Assembly (NCBI GenBank): GCA_017303895.1
Contig: JAFLBF010000003.1
Span: 62,001-126,000 of the forward strand
Direction of reading: 5' to 3'
Source: Bacteroidota bacterium
GTDB taxonomy: Bacteria > Bacteroidota > Bacteroidia > 2-12-FULL-35-15
Length of the DNA: 64,000 bases
The notes under the pieces are model-generated. The model was not told the origin of the DNA and ran no database searches. It saw nothing but the letters and a program-made list of their open reading frames with translations. The position numbers were made by a program, and so were the translations under genes. This document shows, in pieces, positions 1 to 10,401 of this stretch. Each line of letters begins with the position of its first letter. Within the stretch, counting starts at the first letter, position 1.

Positions 1-1
1 T

Positions 2-2641
2 CGTAAAATTTTAGCAAAAGTTCGTGCAAATGCTCTTTCAAGCACATTTGTAGCGCAACGTTTGTTAGATGTTTACTCCCGCCAGAATAACAATACCGAA
101 TATACTACCGAGCAGGAGAATATCAAGAAGAACGATCCGAACAGTTGGTATGCACTCAATTTGAAATATGATGAAGCCAACAAAAAAGAAGATTATAATG
201 AGGCAGAAGAGGTGTTGAATAAAATGATCAGTTTGTATGGAAGCAGCTTGAATACAGAGTTGAAGCAGATCGACATGATCGCACGTAAGAAAAATTATGA
301 TGAATTGTACAAGAGCATCAATACCATCTATAAAAAATATCCGGATGAATATTCTACCATGGCTCTAAAATATCTGGTAGAAACATCCACTTCAAAAGAT
401 CTTTCCAAAGGAAATGCGATCTTGAAAAAATACATCTCCACCAATCACTCCGATAAAGTGCTGACCACTATGGCAGATAATTATTTCAAGCTTGGAAATG
501 TGAATGAAGGGTTAAAGATCTATCAGCAACGTATCACCAACAGGCCGTACGCCATTGGTGATTATCAGGATATGGCCGATCTGTATTTTGAAATGCAGAA
601 TTATGAGGAAGCTTTGCGTTGGCAAAATAAAACAGTTGAGAAAGCTCCATATCATGGTTATTACTACCAAAAAGTAGGTAAGATCCTGGAGGCGCAAAAT
701 AAAAGTGCGGATGCCAAAGCGGCTTATCAAAAAGCCATTTATTATGATCCAACCAATTATACTTCCCGTAAACAGATCGCCATCATTGATGGTAAGAAAG
801 ATGAATTCTCAAATTTCAAAACAGAGGATGTGTACGAAATGTATAAAAATGCTCCTGATAAGTCGGCTTATCCGGATGATAACAGCTTGATCATTTTGAA
901 CGACCGTCAACGCATCGTTTATCCGGAAGGAGCTTCTGAGGAGAAAGATGAGATCTTGATCAAAGTATTCGATCAGGCAGGCATTGACAACTGGAAAGAA
1001 TATTATGTAGGTTACAACCAATATACACAACGTTTGATCGTAGATAAATCGGAAGTGTTGAAAGCAAATGGAAACCGTTTACAAGCTGAATACAATGGAA
1101 GTTACTTTGTGTTTACGTCTTTGGAACCTGGCGATGCGATCCATTTATCTTACCGTATTGAAGATTATCAATCCGGACAAATGGCATTGCATTTTTCGGA
1201 TGAATTCAATTTCAATTATTTCTATCCAAGCATTCTTTCTCGTTACAGTATAATGGTAGCCAACAATAAGAAGTTCAATTACTCGGTTCGTAATGCAGAT
1301 ATCTCTGCGGTAACGGAAGATATTGAAGGGTACAAAAAATATACTTGGGAAATGAAGAATGCTGCTTCTCTAAAGTCAGAAACAGTGATGCCTACCTTGA
1401 ATGAAGTAGGAGCACGTTTGGAATTATCTTCCATCCCTGATTGGCAATTTGTGGCGAACTGGTATTCTGATCTGGCTTCTACCAAAGCAAAATCCGACTT
1501 TGAAGTACAGGAAACGGTACAGCAATTATTTGCAGGTAAATCAAATCTGACCGACCTTGAAAAAGCAAAGATCATTTATGATTATATCGAAAAGAATATG
1601 ACCTATAGCAATGTGTCGTTCATGCACAGTGCACTTGTTCCACAAAAGGCATCGCGTTGTATCAATACCAAACTGGGCGATTGTAAAGACTTCTCTACTT
1701 TGTTTGTTGCCATGGGTAAAGAAGTGGGATTAAAAGCAAATTTAGTATTGGTTAATACCCGCGATAATGGGGAGAATGTAATGACACAACCAACAATCGG
1801 TTTTAATCATTGTATTGTAAAGCTAGAAGCAGATGGAAAACCATACATCATCGAATTGACCGATCAAAAATTATCCTTTGCGGCCATGCCTTCTATTTTG
1901 AAAAATTCATCTTGTTTGGTGATCCCAAGAGAAGGGGAGCAAATGACCTCTAAATTAATTCAGATCGAAAGTTTGAACCGACCGTTGAATGCATCTAAAC
2001 GTGATACAAAACTTAGCTTCAACGGCAACGATATGATGGTTGAAAGAAAGACTACCAAATATGGTGAGTTTGCACGTTCTTTGCGTGGTACCTATGCAGA
2101 TATCGGAAAAGAAAAACAAGAGGAAAGTATGTCGCAAGCGATCAGCAAAGACTTTACAACACCTGTAAAATTAACATCTTTGACATTCAGTGATCTTAAG
2201 TCGTTGACTGATACGGTTACTTATAACTATACTTTCACTGCTAAAAATGCAGTAACAGAATTCTCTGGTATCAAGTTGTATAAATTACCTTGGGCAGATG
2301 CATTTAACTATTTAGAATATTTTACACTTGAGAAAAGAAATTTCCCATTCAATGTATGGGAATTGACTTCTGCTGAGAATGAAACAGAGGTGATCTCTAT
2401 TGAAATTCCGAAAGGTAAAATGTTGGCAGAACAACCAAAACCGGTTTCTGTTTCTTGTCCGGCAGCTGATTACTCTTTGAGCTATAAAGTTAATGGATCC
2501 AAAGTGGTGATCACGCGTGTTTTTAAAGTGAAAAAAGATGTGGTGCCTACAACAGAATACGCACAATTAAAAGATTTTTTCAGCAAGGTGGTTGAAGCCG
2601 ATGCTAAACAATTTGGATTTAAAAATGCTGCAGCGCAGTAA
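2..2641 (+). CDS. TPR and transglutaminase-like (DUF3857-type) protein, 5' end missing
   Basis: The reading frame is open to the left edge, so the true start lies outside the window; the first candidate start inside is a TTG at 62. Residues here are numbered from that TTG. The first ~240 residues form helical TPR-like repeats (NYEEALRW, KSADAKAAYQKAI). A beta-rich middle resembles DUF3857. A transglutaminase core follows: GDCKDFSTL with the putative catalytic Cys near 541, then GFNHCIV with His near 583. The family is common in Bacteroidota, usually exported or periplasmic, and of unknown substrate. The gene ends at a strong terminator facing a convergent hydrolase gene. The fold is fairly secure; the function is not known. 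Confidence 0.8.
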   Translation, partial: RKILAKVRANALSSTFVAQRLLDVYSRQNNNTEYTTEQENIKKNDPNSWYALNLKYDEANKKEDYNEAEEVLNKMISLYGSSLNTELKQIDMIARKKNYDELYKSINTIYKKYPDEYSTMALKYLVETSTSKDLSKGNAILKKYISTNHSDKVLTTMADNYFKLGNVNEGLKIYQQRITNRPYAIGDYQDMADLYFEMQNYEEALRWQNKTVEKAPYHGYYYQKVGKILEAQNKSADAKAAYQKAIYYDPTNYTSRKQIAIIDGKKDEFSNFKTEDVYEMYKNAPDKSAYPDDNSLIILNDRQRIVYPEGASEEKDEILIKVFDQAGIDNWKEYYVGYNQYTQRLIVDKSEVLKANGNRLQAEYNGSYFVFTSLEPGDAIHLSYRIEDYQSGQMALHFSDEFNFNYFYPSILSRYSIMVANNKKFNYSVRNADISAVTEDIEGYKKYTWEMKNAASLKSETVMPTLNEVGARLELSSIPDWQFVANWYSDLASTKAKSDFEVQETVQQLFAGKSNLTDLEKAKIIYDYIEKNMTYSNVSFMHSALVPQKASRCINTKLGDCKDFSTLFVAMGKEVGLKANLVLVNTRDNGENVMTQPTIGFNHCIVKLEADGKPYIIELTDQKLSFAAMPSILKNSSCLVIPREGEQMTSKLIQIESLNRPLNASKRDTKLSFNGNDMMVERKTTKYGEFARSLRGTYADIGKEKQEESMSQAISKDFTTPVKLTSLTFSDLKSLTDTVTYNYTFTAKNAVTEFSGIKLYKLPWADAFNYLEYFTLEKRNFPFNVWELTSAENETEVISIEIPKGKMLAEQPKPVSVSCPAADYSLSYKVNGSKVVITRVFKVKKDVVPTTEYAQLKDFFSKVVEADAKQFGFKNAAAQ

Positions 2642-2661
2642 GCCAATTGATATATAAATAA

Positions 2662-2688
2662 AAAGAGCGCGATCTATTCGCGCTCTTT
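2662..2688. terminator. Bidirectional rho-independent terminator
   Basis: A perfect 10-bp stem (AAAGAGCGCG and CGCGCTCTTT) closes a 7-nt loop, with T runs on both sides. It lies between the stops of two convergent genes and can serve both. Confidence 0.9.
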
Positions 2689-2690
2689 TT

Positions 2691-3455
2691 TTATTTGATG
2701 AAATCCATCACACAATCGAAAAATGCTTTGGGTTGCTCGGCATGTACCCAATGCCCGGAATTACTGATCGTTTCAAGTAGGCTTCTTGGAAACAATTCCT
2801 GAATGAGAGTGAGATCCTCATTGAGTATATAGTTTGATTTTTCACCCCGTATAAATAGTGTAGGAGTGTTGCAGCTGTTGTCAACAGGTGTTGCTTCGCC
2901 AATGTTTTCGATGTTGTTAATGATTACCGGCAAGTTGAATCGCCATGCTAGTTCTCCGTCATCTTTCCAGTAAATGTTCTTGAGTAAAAATTGTTTGGTG
3001 CCAAAATCTGTGATATAACGCCCCATGATCTCTTCGGCTTCTCTTCTTGTTTTAACTGTTTTAAAATCGACAGCTTCTAATGCTTGTAGAACAATTTGAT
3101 GATGCAATGGATAATATTTCGGAGCAATGTCGGCAACAATTAATTTGTCTAATAGATGCTCATGCTCTAATGCAAATTGCATCACCGTTTTTCCACCCAT
3201 GGAATGTCCGATCAAGATCACATTGTTTAATTGATGATCGTTGATCAACTCCAGCAGATCATCACTCATCACTTTGTAGTTCCATTCATCGCTATGTGGA
3301 GAAAGACCGTGGTTACGCTGATCTACAATATATACTTCGTATCCTTGTTCGCTGAATTGTTTGGCTAAGGAGTTCCAATTATCACTCTGTCCAAACAAAC
3401 CATGCAGAATGATCAGTGGTTGTCCCTGTCCGAATTTTCTGTAAAATAATTTCAT
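2691..3455 (-). CDS. Alpha/beta-fold hydrolase (YbfF-like esterase)
   Basis: This 254-residue protein has the full alpha/beta hydrolase layout: an oxyanion strand with HG (LIILHGLFG), the nucleophile elbow GHSMGG with Ser near residue 85, and a C-terminal catalytic His in SGHWVHAEQP near 235. There is no signal peptide, so it should be cytoplasmic. Size and motifs resemble YbfF-type short acyl-ester hydrolases; the substrate cannot be read from sequence. It lies 2 bp downstream of pdxJ on the same strand and is probably cotranscribed with it. Confidence 0.85.
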   Translation of the reverse strand: MKLFYRKFGQGQPLIILHGLFGQSDNWNSLAKQFSEQGYEVYIVDQRNHGLSPHSDEWNYKVMSDDLLELINDHQLNNVILIGHSMGGKTVMQFALEHEHLLDKLIVADIAPKYYPLHHQIVLQALEAVDFKTVKTRREAEEIMGRYITDFGTKQFLLKNIYWKDDGELAWRFNLPVIINNIENIGEATPVDNSCNTPTLFIRGEKSNYILNEDLTLIQELFPRSLLETISNSGHWVHAEQPKAFFDCVMDFIK

Positions 3456-3457
3456 AC

Positions 3458-4183
3458 TTAACTGTTTTTCAACTGACGTAAGTACAATTGAATGGTGTTT
3501 TCTAAGCCATAGTACAATGCATCTGAAATGAGTGCATGTCCAATGGATACTTCTAATAGATTAGGTATTTGCTCTGCGAAATACTTGAGATTTTCCAGGC
3601 TAAGATCATGCCCCGCATTTAAACCAATGTTTAACTCTTTCGCTTTTTTTGCGGCAGCCACAAAATCTTTGATCGCTGATTCTTTATTGGAAGAATAGTG
3701 ATGAGCATAACTTTCTGTGTAAAGTTCTATTCTGTCGGTGCCGGTTTCAACAGCTCCTTCGATCATTTTAATGTCTGCATTCACAAAAATACTTGTTCTG
3801 ATCCCCGCTGATCTAAACTGTGCGATCATATCTTTCAGATACTCTTTATGGGTGATCGTATCCCAACCATGGTCGGATGTTAATTGACCTTGGGAGTCAG
3901 GAACCAATGTGACTTGTGTTGGTTTTACCTGCATCACCAGCTCCACAAATTTCTTTTCAGTACAATTTCCTTCAATGTTAAATTCTGTGGTAAGCAACGG
4001 TTTCAGGTCGTGTACGTCTTTATAACGGATATGTCGTTCATCGGGACGGGGATGTACAGTGATCCCTTCGGCACCAAAGCGTTCACAGTCGAGCGCCACC
4101 TTTACTACATCCGGGTTATTGCCGCCTCTTGAATTGCGCAAGGTTGCTATTTTATTGATATTTACGCTTAACTTTGTAGCCAT
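3458..4183 (-). CDS. pdxJ: Pyridoxine 5'-phosphate synthase PdxJ
   Basis: PdxJ condenses 1-deoxyxylulose 5-phosphate with 3-amino-2-oxopropyl phosphate to give pyridoxine 5'-phosphate, the last ring-forming step of DXP-dependent vitamin B6 synthesis. The 241-residue length is typical. Family signatures are visible: the N-terminal strand with [17 protein letters not shown], the active-site segment [14 protein letters not shown], and the phosphate-binding C-terminal part around LNAGHDLS and [12 protein letters not shown]. It is the first gene of a probable two-gene operon with the downstream hydrolase and is divergent from the CBS-domain gene. Confidence 0.95.
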   Translation of the reverse strand: MATKLSVNINKIATLRNSRGGNNPDVVKVALDCERFGAEGITVHPRPDERHIRYKDVHDLKPLLTTEFNIEGNCTEKKFVELVMQVKPTQVTLVPDSQGQLTSDHGWDTITHKEYLKDMIAQFRSAGIRTSIFVNADIKMIEGAVETGTDRIELYTESYAHHYSSNKESAIKDFVAAAKKAKELNIGLNAGHDLSLENLKYFAEQIPNLLEVSIGHALISDALYYGLENTIQLYLRQLKNS

Positions 4184-4217
4184 TGTTTTAATTTAAAGTG
4201 TAAAGCTAAAAAATTAG

Positions 4218-4225
4218 TAAGTTTG
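4218..4225 (+). promoter_or_regulatory. Putative Bacteroidota -7 box for the CBS-nadK operon
   Basis: TAAGTTTG matches the TAnnTTTG consensus and lies ~60 bp upstream of the CBS gene, in the divergent gap with pdxJ. No clear -33 TTTG was found at the usual spacing. Confidence 0.4.
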
Positions 4226-4287
4226 TATAATAAGTTTCAGTGATTTTTGTTGAATATAAATTTTTGAAAGAAACTTTAAAATAGAAA

Positions 4288-4950
4288 ATGTTAGCAAAAG
4301 ATTTAATAACAGACGAGATACCACCACTTAAAACTTCCGATACCGGTTTGATGGCGATCAACTGGATGGATGAGTTCAAAGTGTCGCATTTGCCTATTGT
4401 CAATAAGCACGAGTACCTCGGTCTGATCTCCGATACCGATATTTTGGACCTGAATATTACGGATGATGAGCTGGGCAAGACCAAACTTTCATTGATCCGC
4501 CCGTTTGTTACCGAAAATCAGCATGTGTATGAGGTGATAAAGATGATCTCCAGCATGAAATTATCGGTACTGCCCGTTTTAAACGAGCACCAGCATTATG
4601 TTGGTTTGATCCCATTGACCGCGCTGTTGCACCAGTTCTCTACTTTGGCTGCCACACGTGAGCCGGGAGGAATTGTGGTATTGGAGCTGGGTTTACATGA
4701 TTATTCACTTACTCAGATAGCACAGATTGTTGAAGGAAATGATGCGAAGATCCTAAGTTTATATGTTAATCCTTTAGAGGATTCTACCAAGATAGAAGTA
4801 ACACTGAAGCTTAATAAACAGGATCTTTCAGGTGTGTTGCAAACATTCTACCGCTACAATTATAATGTAAAACAATCCTTCCATCAAAGTGAATTTTTGG
4901 ATGATATGAAGAACCGTTTCGACTCCTTCATGAATTACATTAATATTTAA
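4288..4950 (+). CDS. CBS-domain pair protein with C-terminal ACT-like region
   Basis: The 220-residue protein begins with two CBS motifs (HLPIVNKHEYLGLISDTDIL and LSVLPVLNEHQHYVGLIPL), which normally form a Bateman module that binds adenosyl ligands. The C-terminal ~75 residues, starting at IVVLELGLHDYSL, look ACT-like, the arrangement of AcuB-type proteins. No catalytic domain is present, so a regulatory role is likely. It lies 8 bp upstream of nadK, a pairing seen widely in Bacteroidota, which hints at sensing of adenylate or NAD-linked metabolites; that link is inference. Confidence 0.85.
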   Translation: MLAKDLITDEIPPLKTSDTGLMAINWMDEFKVSHLPIVNKHEYLGLISDTDILDLNITDDELGKTKLSLIRPFVTENQHVYEVIKMISSMKLSVLPVLNEHQHYVGLIPLTALLHQFSTLAATREPGGIVVLELGLHDYSLTQIAQIVEGNDAKILSLYVNPLEDSTKIEVTLKLNKQDLSGVLQTFYRYNYNVKQSFHQSEFLDDMKNRFDSFMNYINI

Positions 4951-4958
4951 ACAAGATC

Positions 4959-5837
4959 ATGAAAGTTGCCATATACGCACGTTCAACAAACGATAATGTT
5001 TCGGAACACATACAGGCTTTGTTTCATAAGCTGAATGAGTATAAGACCGAAATATACGTGTATGAGCCTTATTATCAGTTTATCAAGCAAAAGCTCAATA
5101 TTTCAGGTTTGATCAAAACTTTCTCAAAGCATTCCGAACTGGCCGGGGTGGTTGATTGTATGCTTAGTTTGGGTGGAGATGGTACCTTCTTAGAAACGCT
5201 TACCTACGTTAGAAATTCGAATATCCCTGTTTTAGGTATTAATACCGGCCGTTTAGGTTTTTTGGCGAATGTGGCCAAAACAGAGATCAATGCGGCTATT
5301 GAAGCATTATTACAGAAAAAATTCACCATTGAAAAGCGTGCTTTGCTTTGTGTGCAGGAGCCTTCCAATTTGTTTGGGGAGGTGAATTATGGACTGAATG
5401 AGCTCACGATCATGAAGAAGGATTCATCCGCCATGATCACGATCCATGCCTACATCAATGGGGAATACCTGAACTCTTATTTTGCCGATGGCTTGATTAT
5501 CGCTACTCCTACCGGTTCAACCGCTTATTCTTTAAGCTGCGGTGGTCCATTGGTAATGCCAGGTTCCGAAAATTTTGTGATCACTCCGATCGCACCGCAT
5601 AATTTGAATGTTCGTCCTCTGGTGATCTCCGATAACAATGTGATCACACTGAAAGTGGAAGGTCGCAGTCCGAATTACCTTGTATCCCTTGATTCTAAAA
5701 GCGAAGTGATCGATTCATCCATTGAGATCATGCTTAAAAAAGCCGATTTTTCGCTCAACCTGATCAAGCTCGAAAATCAGCACTTTTTTAATACCATTCG
5801 CAACAAACTTTTATGGGGTTTGGATAAGCGTAATTAA
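4959..5837 (+). CDS. nadK: NAD kinase
   Basis: NadK phosphorylates NAD to NADP in the cytoplasm. The 292-residue length is typical. The two family hallmarks are present: the GGDGT motif (LGGDGTFLETL, residues ~72-76) that binds phosphate, and the NAD-binding segment with TPTGSTAYSLSCGGP. The ATG follows the CBS gene by 8 bp, so the two are probably one transcript. Confidence 0.95.
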   Translation: MKVAIYARSTNDNVSEHIQALFHKLNEYKTEIYVYEPYYQFIKQKLNISGLIKTFSKHSELAGVVDCMLSLGGDGTFLETLTYVRNSNIPVLGINTGRLGFLANVAKTEINAAIEALLQKKFTIEKRALLCVQEPSNLFGEVNYGLNELTIMKKDSSAMITIHAYINGEYLNSYFADGLIIATPTGSTAYSLSCGGPLVMPGSENFVITPIAPHNLNVRPLVISDNNVITLKVEGRSPNYLVSLDSKSEVIDSSIEIMLKKADFSLNLIKLENQHFFNTIRNKLLWGLDKRN

Positions 5838-5872
5838 CTATAATTAACACTTTTTCATAAGCAAAAATCTAC

Positions 5873-5880
5873 TATATTTG
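5873..5880 (+). promoter_or_regulatory. Putative -7 box (TATATTTG) for the DUF6089-uppS-bamA cluster
   Basis: TATATTTG is an exact match to TAnnTTTG, ~62 bp before the DUF6089 start. The leader also holds an 8-bp inverted repeat (ATAAAAAC at 5899-5906 and GTTTTTAT at 5918-5925) of unknown role. Confidence 0.5.
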
Positions 5881-5941
5881 CTATCCCTTGTTGGGGCAAT
5901 AAAAACGTAATTTTTCTGTTTTTATCATTAGTTTTTTAAAA

Positions 5942-6793
5942 TTGAAAAAAAGTCATTTTATATTCTTTGTTTTTATCCTGATCGCAGGCTCACTTTTTGC
6001 TCAGCATGGCAAAAAGAAGAGTAGCTATGAGGTGGGTGTATTTTTAGGTGGCTCGTATTACATTGGCGATCTGAACCCATTGGGACATTTGAATCAGTTT
6101 ACCAAACCTGCAGGAGGTTTGGTGATGCGTTACAATATCAACTACCGTCTGGCTGCCCGTGCCAATTTGTTTTTTGGGAGTATTCAGGCCGATGATGCCT
6201 ACGCAAAGACAACGGCTGCTCATCAACGGAATTTGAATTTTAAATCTCCTGTAACCGAATTTTCGGGTCAGCTGGAATTTAATTTTCTGGATTATCAGAT
6301 CGGCAATGAGAAGCGTAAATTCAGCCCTTACATCTTTGTGGGGGTAGGTGTGTTTAAATTCAATCCTCAAGGGAATATAGGCGGAAATTGGGTGGCATTG
6401 CAACCATTGAGTACCGAAGGTCAGGGTTTAGAAGGCGGAGCCTCCAAAAAGAAATATAAGTTAACGCAGATCTCCATCCCATTTGGCGTAGGTTTTAGAA
6501 CAAATCTTTCAAAGGGGATCGGTCTATCGATCGAGTGGGGAATGAGAAAAACATTTACCGATTATCTGGATGATGTTAGCAAAACCTATTATGATCCGGT
6601 AAAATTGGCTGCTGCCCGTGGAGGTGTTGCGGCAGCTCTGTCGGATCCAAGCAAAGGCACAGATCCTGCTTTTTCGAATGTGGGTCGTCAACGCGGGAAT
6701 CCAACCAATAAGGATTGGTATTCTTTTATAGGTGCTGTGTTAACGATAAAATTAAAAGAAAGAAAACCCGCTTGTCCGGGAGTACAAGATTAG
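5942..6793 (+). CDS. DUF6089-type outer-membrane beta-barrel protein
   Basis: A 283-residue exported protein. A Lys-Lys then hydrophobic N-terminus ends at SLFAQ, a good signal peptidase I site, and is followed by alternating strands typical of a small outer-membrane barrel (YEVGVFLGGSYYIGDLNP). The chosen start is TTG at 5942, because it directly precedes the signal peptide and no upstream ATG is in frame. This family sits just upstream of uppS and bamA in many Bacteroidota, which suggests an envelope role; its function is unknown. Confidence 0.8.
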   Translation: MKKSHFIFFVFILIAGSLFAQHGKKKSSYEVGVFLGGSYYIGDLNPLGHLNQFTKPAGGLVMRYNINYRLAARANLFFGSIQADDAYAKTTAAHQRNLNFKSPVTEFSGQLEFNFLDYQIGNEKRKFSPYIFVGVGVFKFNPQGNIGGNWVALQPLSTEGQGLEGGASKKKYKLTQISIPFGVGFRTNLSKGIGLSIEWGMRKTFTDYLDDVSKTYYDPVKLAAARGGVAAALSDPSKGTDPAFSNVGRQRGNPTNKDWYSFIGAVLTIKLKERKPACPGVQD

Positions 6794-6828
6794 TAACTTA
6801 AAACGTATGTCATTCGTCTTCCATTTGG

Positions 6829-7605
6829 ATGCGTTCAAATGGAAGGATGAACAAAAATAAAATGAGCTTAAAAGAAAAAATTAACCTGTCGAAATTGCCA
6901 AAGCACATCGCGATCATTATGGATGGCAATGGAAGATGGGCGAAGCAGCAGGGTGCAGAGCGGATCTACGGACACGAGAATGGAGTAAAATCAGTTCGTG
7001 ATGCCGTTGAAGCAGCAGCAGAGTTAGGAGTAGAATATTTGACACTTTATGCCTTCTCTACCGAGAATTGGAACCGACCGAAAGAAGAGGTGATCGCTTT
7101 GATGCAGTTGCTGGTGCATACCATCAATGCAGAAACACCTACACTCAACAAAAACAATATCCGTTTAAAAGCTATTGGCGATCTGAAAAGTTTGCCTGGC
7201 GATTGTTACAATGAGCTTCAAGAAGCAATGGAAGCAACAAAGAACAATAGCAGAACAACCTTAGTGCTTGCTCTTAGCTACAGCTCCCGTTGGGAACTGG
7301 TGAATGCTATGAAGCAGATCGCAGAACAGGTGGAAAATAAACAACTCTCTTCTTCAGACATCACTGAAGAAACGATCAATAAGAACCTATGTACCGCTGA
7401 CATTCCTGAACCGGAATTGATGATCCGTACCAGTGGTGAGCATCGTATCAGTAACTTTTTATTGTGGCAATTGGCCTATGCCGAATTGTATTTTACGGAT
7501 AAGTTCTGGCCCGACTTTAAAAAGGAAGATCTATACGAAGCGATCATTGATTATCAAAACCGTGAGCGCAGATTTGGAAAGACCAGTGAGCAATTAATTT
7601 CTTAA
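6829..7605 (+). CDS. uppS: Isoprenyl transferase (undecaprenyl diphosphate synthase)
   Basis: UppS adds isopentenyl units in cis to farnesyl diphosphate to make the C55 carrier for peptidoglycan and O-antigen. The catalytic Asp lies in [11 protein letters not shown] (D32 from the first ATG). The C-terminal signature [15 protein letters not shown] and the strand [12 protein letters not shown] are intact. Three in-frame ATGs (6829, 6847, 6862) could start it; the family usually begins close to the [13 protein letters not shown] segment, so 6847 or 6862 may be the true start. It is followed 8 bp later by bamA. Confidence 0.95.
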   Translation: MRSNGRMNKNKMSLKEKINLSKLPKHIAIIMDGNGRWAKQQGAERIYGHENGVKSVRDAVEAAAELGVEYLTLYAFSTENWNRPKEEVIALMQLLVHTINAETPTLNKNNIRLKAIGDLKSLPGDCYNELQEAMEATKNNSRTTLVLALSYSSRWELVNAMKQIAEQVENKQLSSSDITEETINKNLCTADIPEPELMIRTSGEHRISNFLLWQLAYAELYFTDKFWPDFKKEDLYEAIIDYQNRERRFGKTSEQLIS

Positions 7606-7613
7606 TATTCAGT

Positions 7614-10346
7614 ATGTACATAAAAATTAAAATAGTTTTCTTCTTTATTCTTCTTTCCTTTTCGGTGAGTGCTCAGGTTATTCCCATTGGTGGTGATACC
7701 ACCGGTGTGATCGATCTTACTGTTTCTAAAGAATATGAAATTGGAGGTATTGAAGTAAAAGGTGCAGAACATTTCGATAAAAATGTGATCGTGCTATTAA
7801 CCGGTTTAGGGATTGGTGATAAAGTACAAGTGCCGGGAGATAAGTTTGCAACTGCTATCGAAAATCTTTGGAAACAGGGCTTGTTTGATGATATCAAGAT
7901 CACCGCCAATCGTGTACAAGGCAAATACATCTTTATTGACATCACCGTTGTGGAGCGTCCACGTTTGTTAAAATTCGCATTAAAAGGAATTACTAAATCG
8001 GAAGCCGATGAGTTGCGTGAGCGCATCAAATTGGTAAAAGGAAAAGTGATCACAGATAATGTGCTGGCTTCTACCAAGGAGACAGTAAAAGAATTCTTTG
8101 TCGTAAAAGGTTATACCGATGTAGCTGTTGATATCCGTTTGGATAAAGAGCCAAAGCAGGAGAATGTGGTGATCATGTTCATCAACATCGATAAAAAGAA
8201 AAAAGTAAGGATCAAGGAGATCAACATCATTGGAAATAAGTCGATCGGTACATTCAAGTTACGTAGAAAGTTCAAAGAAACAAAACGCAGACGTTGGTGG
8301 AATCCATTCAACGATGGTAAGTTTGATGAGGACAATTACGAGAAAGATAAAAACACCATTGTCGAAAAATACAATCAAAAAGGATTTAGAGATGCAGCTA
8401 TTGTAAAGGATAGTATCTACAGAGAGTGGACACCAAAGCGTTTCCGTCCGGCAAAACATGCGAAAGCAACTTTTGCCTATTTCCTAAAGGGAAAGCCGAT
8501 GTTGGCCGAGACCTATTTCACTCCTAAAAAGCGTAAGACTTCTAAATTATTGGTATGGGAAAGTATTAAACGATTCCATGCGGTTCGTGATACGAATTAT
8601 TACAAAAAATTCATCACCATTGATATCTATGTAAGCGAAGGGAAGAAATATTATTTCCGTGATATCACTTGGGTGGGGAATAGTAAATATGCTTCTAAAG
8701 ATCTTAGTAATGTACTTGGGATCAAAAAAGGAGAAGTGTTCAATCAGGAAGATCTGGATGCAAAATTATTCATGAATCCGAATGGAAGTGATATCAGTTC
8801 GCTTTACATGGATGAAGGATATTTGTTCTTTAATGTGACTCCGGTAGAAACTATGGTGAACGGTGACTCGATCGATATTGAAATGAGAATTTACGAAGGG
8901 AAACAAGCGACTATCAACAAGATCACCATTGTTGGGAATACGAAAACAAACGACCGTGTAGTGATGCGTGAGATCAGAACCCGTCCGGGACAATTATTCC
9001 GTAGATCGGATGTGATCCGTTCACAACGTGAATTGTCGCAGTTAGGTTATTTCGATCCTGAAAAAATGAATGTGGTTCCAACGCCAAATCCGGCTACAGG
9101 AACTGTAGATATTGAATATACGGTAGAAGAGAAACCTTCTGACCAGATCGAGCTTTCCGGTGGTTATGGTGGTGGACGTGTGGTTGGAACATTGGGTGTT
9201 TCCTTCAACAATTTCTCTGCAAAGAATTTCTTCAAAAAAGATGCTTGGCGACCATTGCCATCGGGTGATGGACAACGTTTAAGTGTAAGAGCACAATCGA
9301 ATGGTTTGTTTTTCCAATCGTATAACATCTCCTTCACGGAGCCATGGTTAGGTGGTAGAAAACCAAATTCATTGAGTGTTACGGCTTATTATTCTATTCA
9401 GAGTAATGGTGAAAAGAAAAGAACCACCAATTCGGAAGGGGTGAAAGTATTAAATCCGGCAAGAGCATCACTTGATATTACCGGTTTGTCTATCGGATTA
9501 GGCCGCAGATTAAAATGGCCGGATGATTATTTTACATTGTATCAGGAATTGAATTACCAATATTATGTATTGAATAATTATGGTTCTATCTTCTCTTTCA
9601 GTAAAGGATATGCCAACAATATTTATTATAAAGCAACACTTCAGCGTAACTCGGTTGATAAACCGATCTTTGAAACACGTGGATCTGTTGTTACATTGAG
9701 CGGTCAGTGGACCCCTCCATACTCCTTGTTCAATGGAAAAGATTATTCCAGTCCAACCATGACGGATCAGGAGCGATTCAATTTTGTGGAATATCAAAAG
9801 TACAAAGCTACAGTTACCTTCTTTACTCCAATCACCAATAAACGTGGGGAAGAAGGTAAAGAGGCACGCAATTTGATATTGCGTACAACAGTTGGTATGG
9901 GCTTCCTTACATCTTATAACAGTAAGGTTGGTCAGTCACCGTTTGAACGTTTTTATTTGGGTGGTAGCGGTTTAACAGGATTTGCTTTGGATGGTCGTGA
10001 GATCATTGCTTTGAGAGGATATGATGATCAATCATTATCAGCTGCAAGAGGCTCCATGTTCATTACAAAATATACTGCTGAATTGCGCTTTCCGGTTACA
10101 ACCAATCCACAGGCAACTATTTATATGTTAGCCTTTACGGAAGGTGGTAACACATGGCAAAAGGCGAAGGAGTTCAATCCTTTTAAAGTGTATCGTTCGG
10201 CCGGTTTAGGTGTGAGGGTGTTCTTGCCAATGTTTGGATTGTTAGGATTTGACTATGGCTGGAGATTGGATGATGTTCCTACAAACCCAACCATGCAAAA
10301 AGGACAGTTCCACTTTACAATTGGAGCATCAATTGGTGAATTGTAA
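7614..10346 (+). CDS. bamA: Outer membrane protein assembly factor BamA
   Basis: BamA is the Omp85-family core of the machine that inserts beta-barrels into the outer membrane. A signal peptide ends at SVSAQ. A series of POTRA domains occupies roughly residues 40-480 (YEIGGIEVKGAEHFDKNVI, VRIKEINIIGNKS, TINKITIVGNTKTNDRVVM). The C-terminal ~400 residues form the barrel, with the LRGYD motif of the Omp85 lid loop (IALRGYDDQSL). At 910 residues it is longer than the E. coli protein (about 810), mainly through a basic insertion between POTRA units around residues 265-330. It lies in the conserved uppS-bamA-ompH-ompH order. Confidence 0.95.
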   Translation: MYIKIKIVFFFILLSFSVSAQVIPIGGDTTGVIDLTVSKEYEIGGIEVKGAEHFDKNVIVLLTGLGIGDKVQVPGDKFATAIENLWKQGLFDDIKITANRVQGKYIFIDITVVERPRLLKFALKGITKSEADELRERIKLVKGKVITDNVLASTKETVKEFFVVKGYTDVAVDIRLDKEPKQENVVIMFINIDKKKKVRIKEINIIGNKSIGTFKLRRKFKETKRRRWWNPFNDGKFDEDNYEKDKNTIVEKYNQKGFRDAAIVKDSIYREWTPKRFRPAKHAKATFAYFLKGKPMLAETYFTPKKRKTSKLLVWESIKRFHAVRDTNYYKKFITIDIYVSEGKKYYFRDITWVGNSKYASKDLSNVLGIKKGEVFNQEDLDAKLFMNPNGSDISSLYMDEGYLFFNVTPVETMVNGDSIDIEMRIYEGKQATINKITIVGNTKTNDRVVMREIRTRPGQLFRRSDVIRSQRELSQLGYFDPEKMNVVPTPNPATGTVDIEYTVEEKPSDQIELSGGYGGGRVVGTLGVSFNNFSAKNFFKKDAWRPLPSGDGQRLSVRAQSNGLFFQSYNISFTEPWLGGRKPNSLSVTAYYSIQSNGEKKRTTNSEGVKVLNPARASLDITGLSIGLGRRLKWPDDYFTLYQELNYQYYVLNNYGSIFSFSKGYANNIYYKATLQRNSVDKPIFETRGSVVTLSGQWTPPYSLFNGKDYSSPTMTDQERFNFVEYQKYKATVTFFTPITNKRGEEGKEARNLILRTTVGMGFLTSYNSKVGQSPFERFYLGGSGLTGFALDGREIIALRGYDDQSLSAARGSMFITKYTAELRFPVTTNPQATIYMLAFTEGGNTWQKAKEFNPFKVYRSAGLGVRVFLPMFGLLGFDYGWRLDDVPTNPTMQKGQFHFTIGASIGEL

Positions 10347-10401
10347 TAAATTACTAAATTCGTTCCGCGATTTTAGACGTGAATATTAAAAAGAAAGAAA
10401 A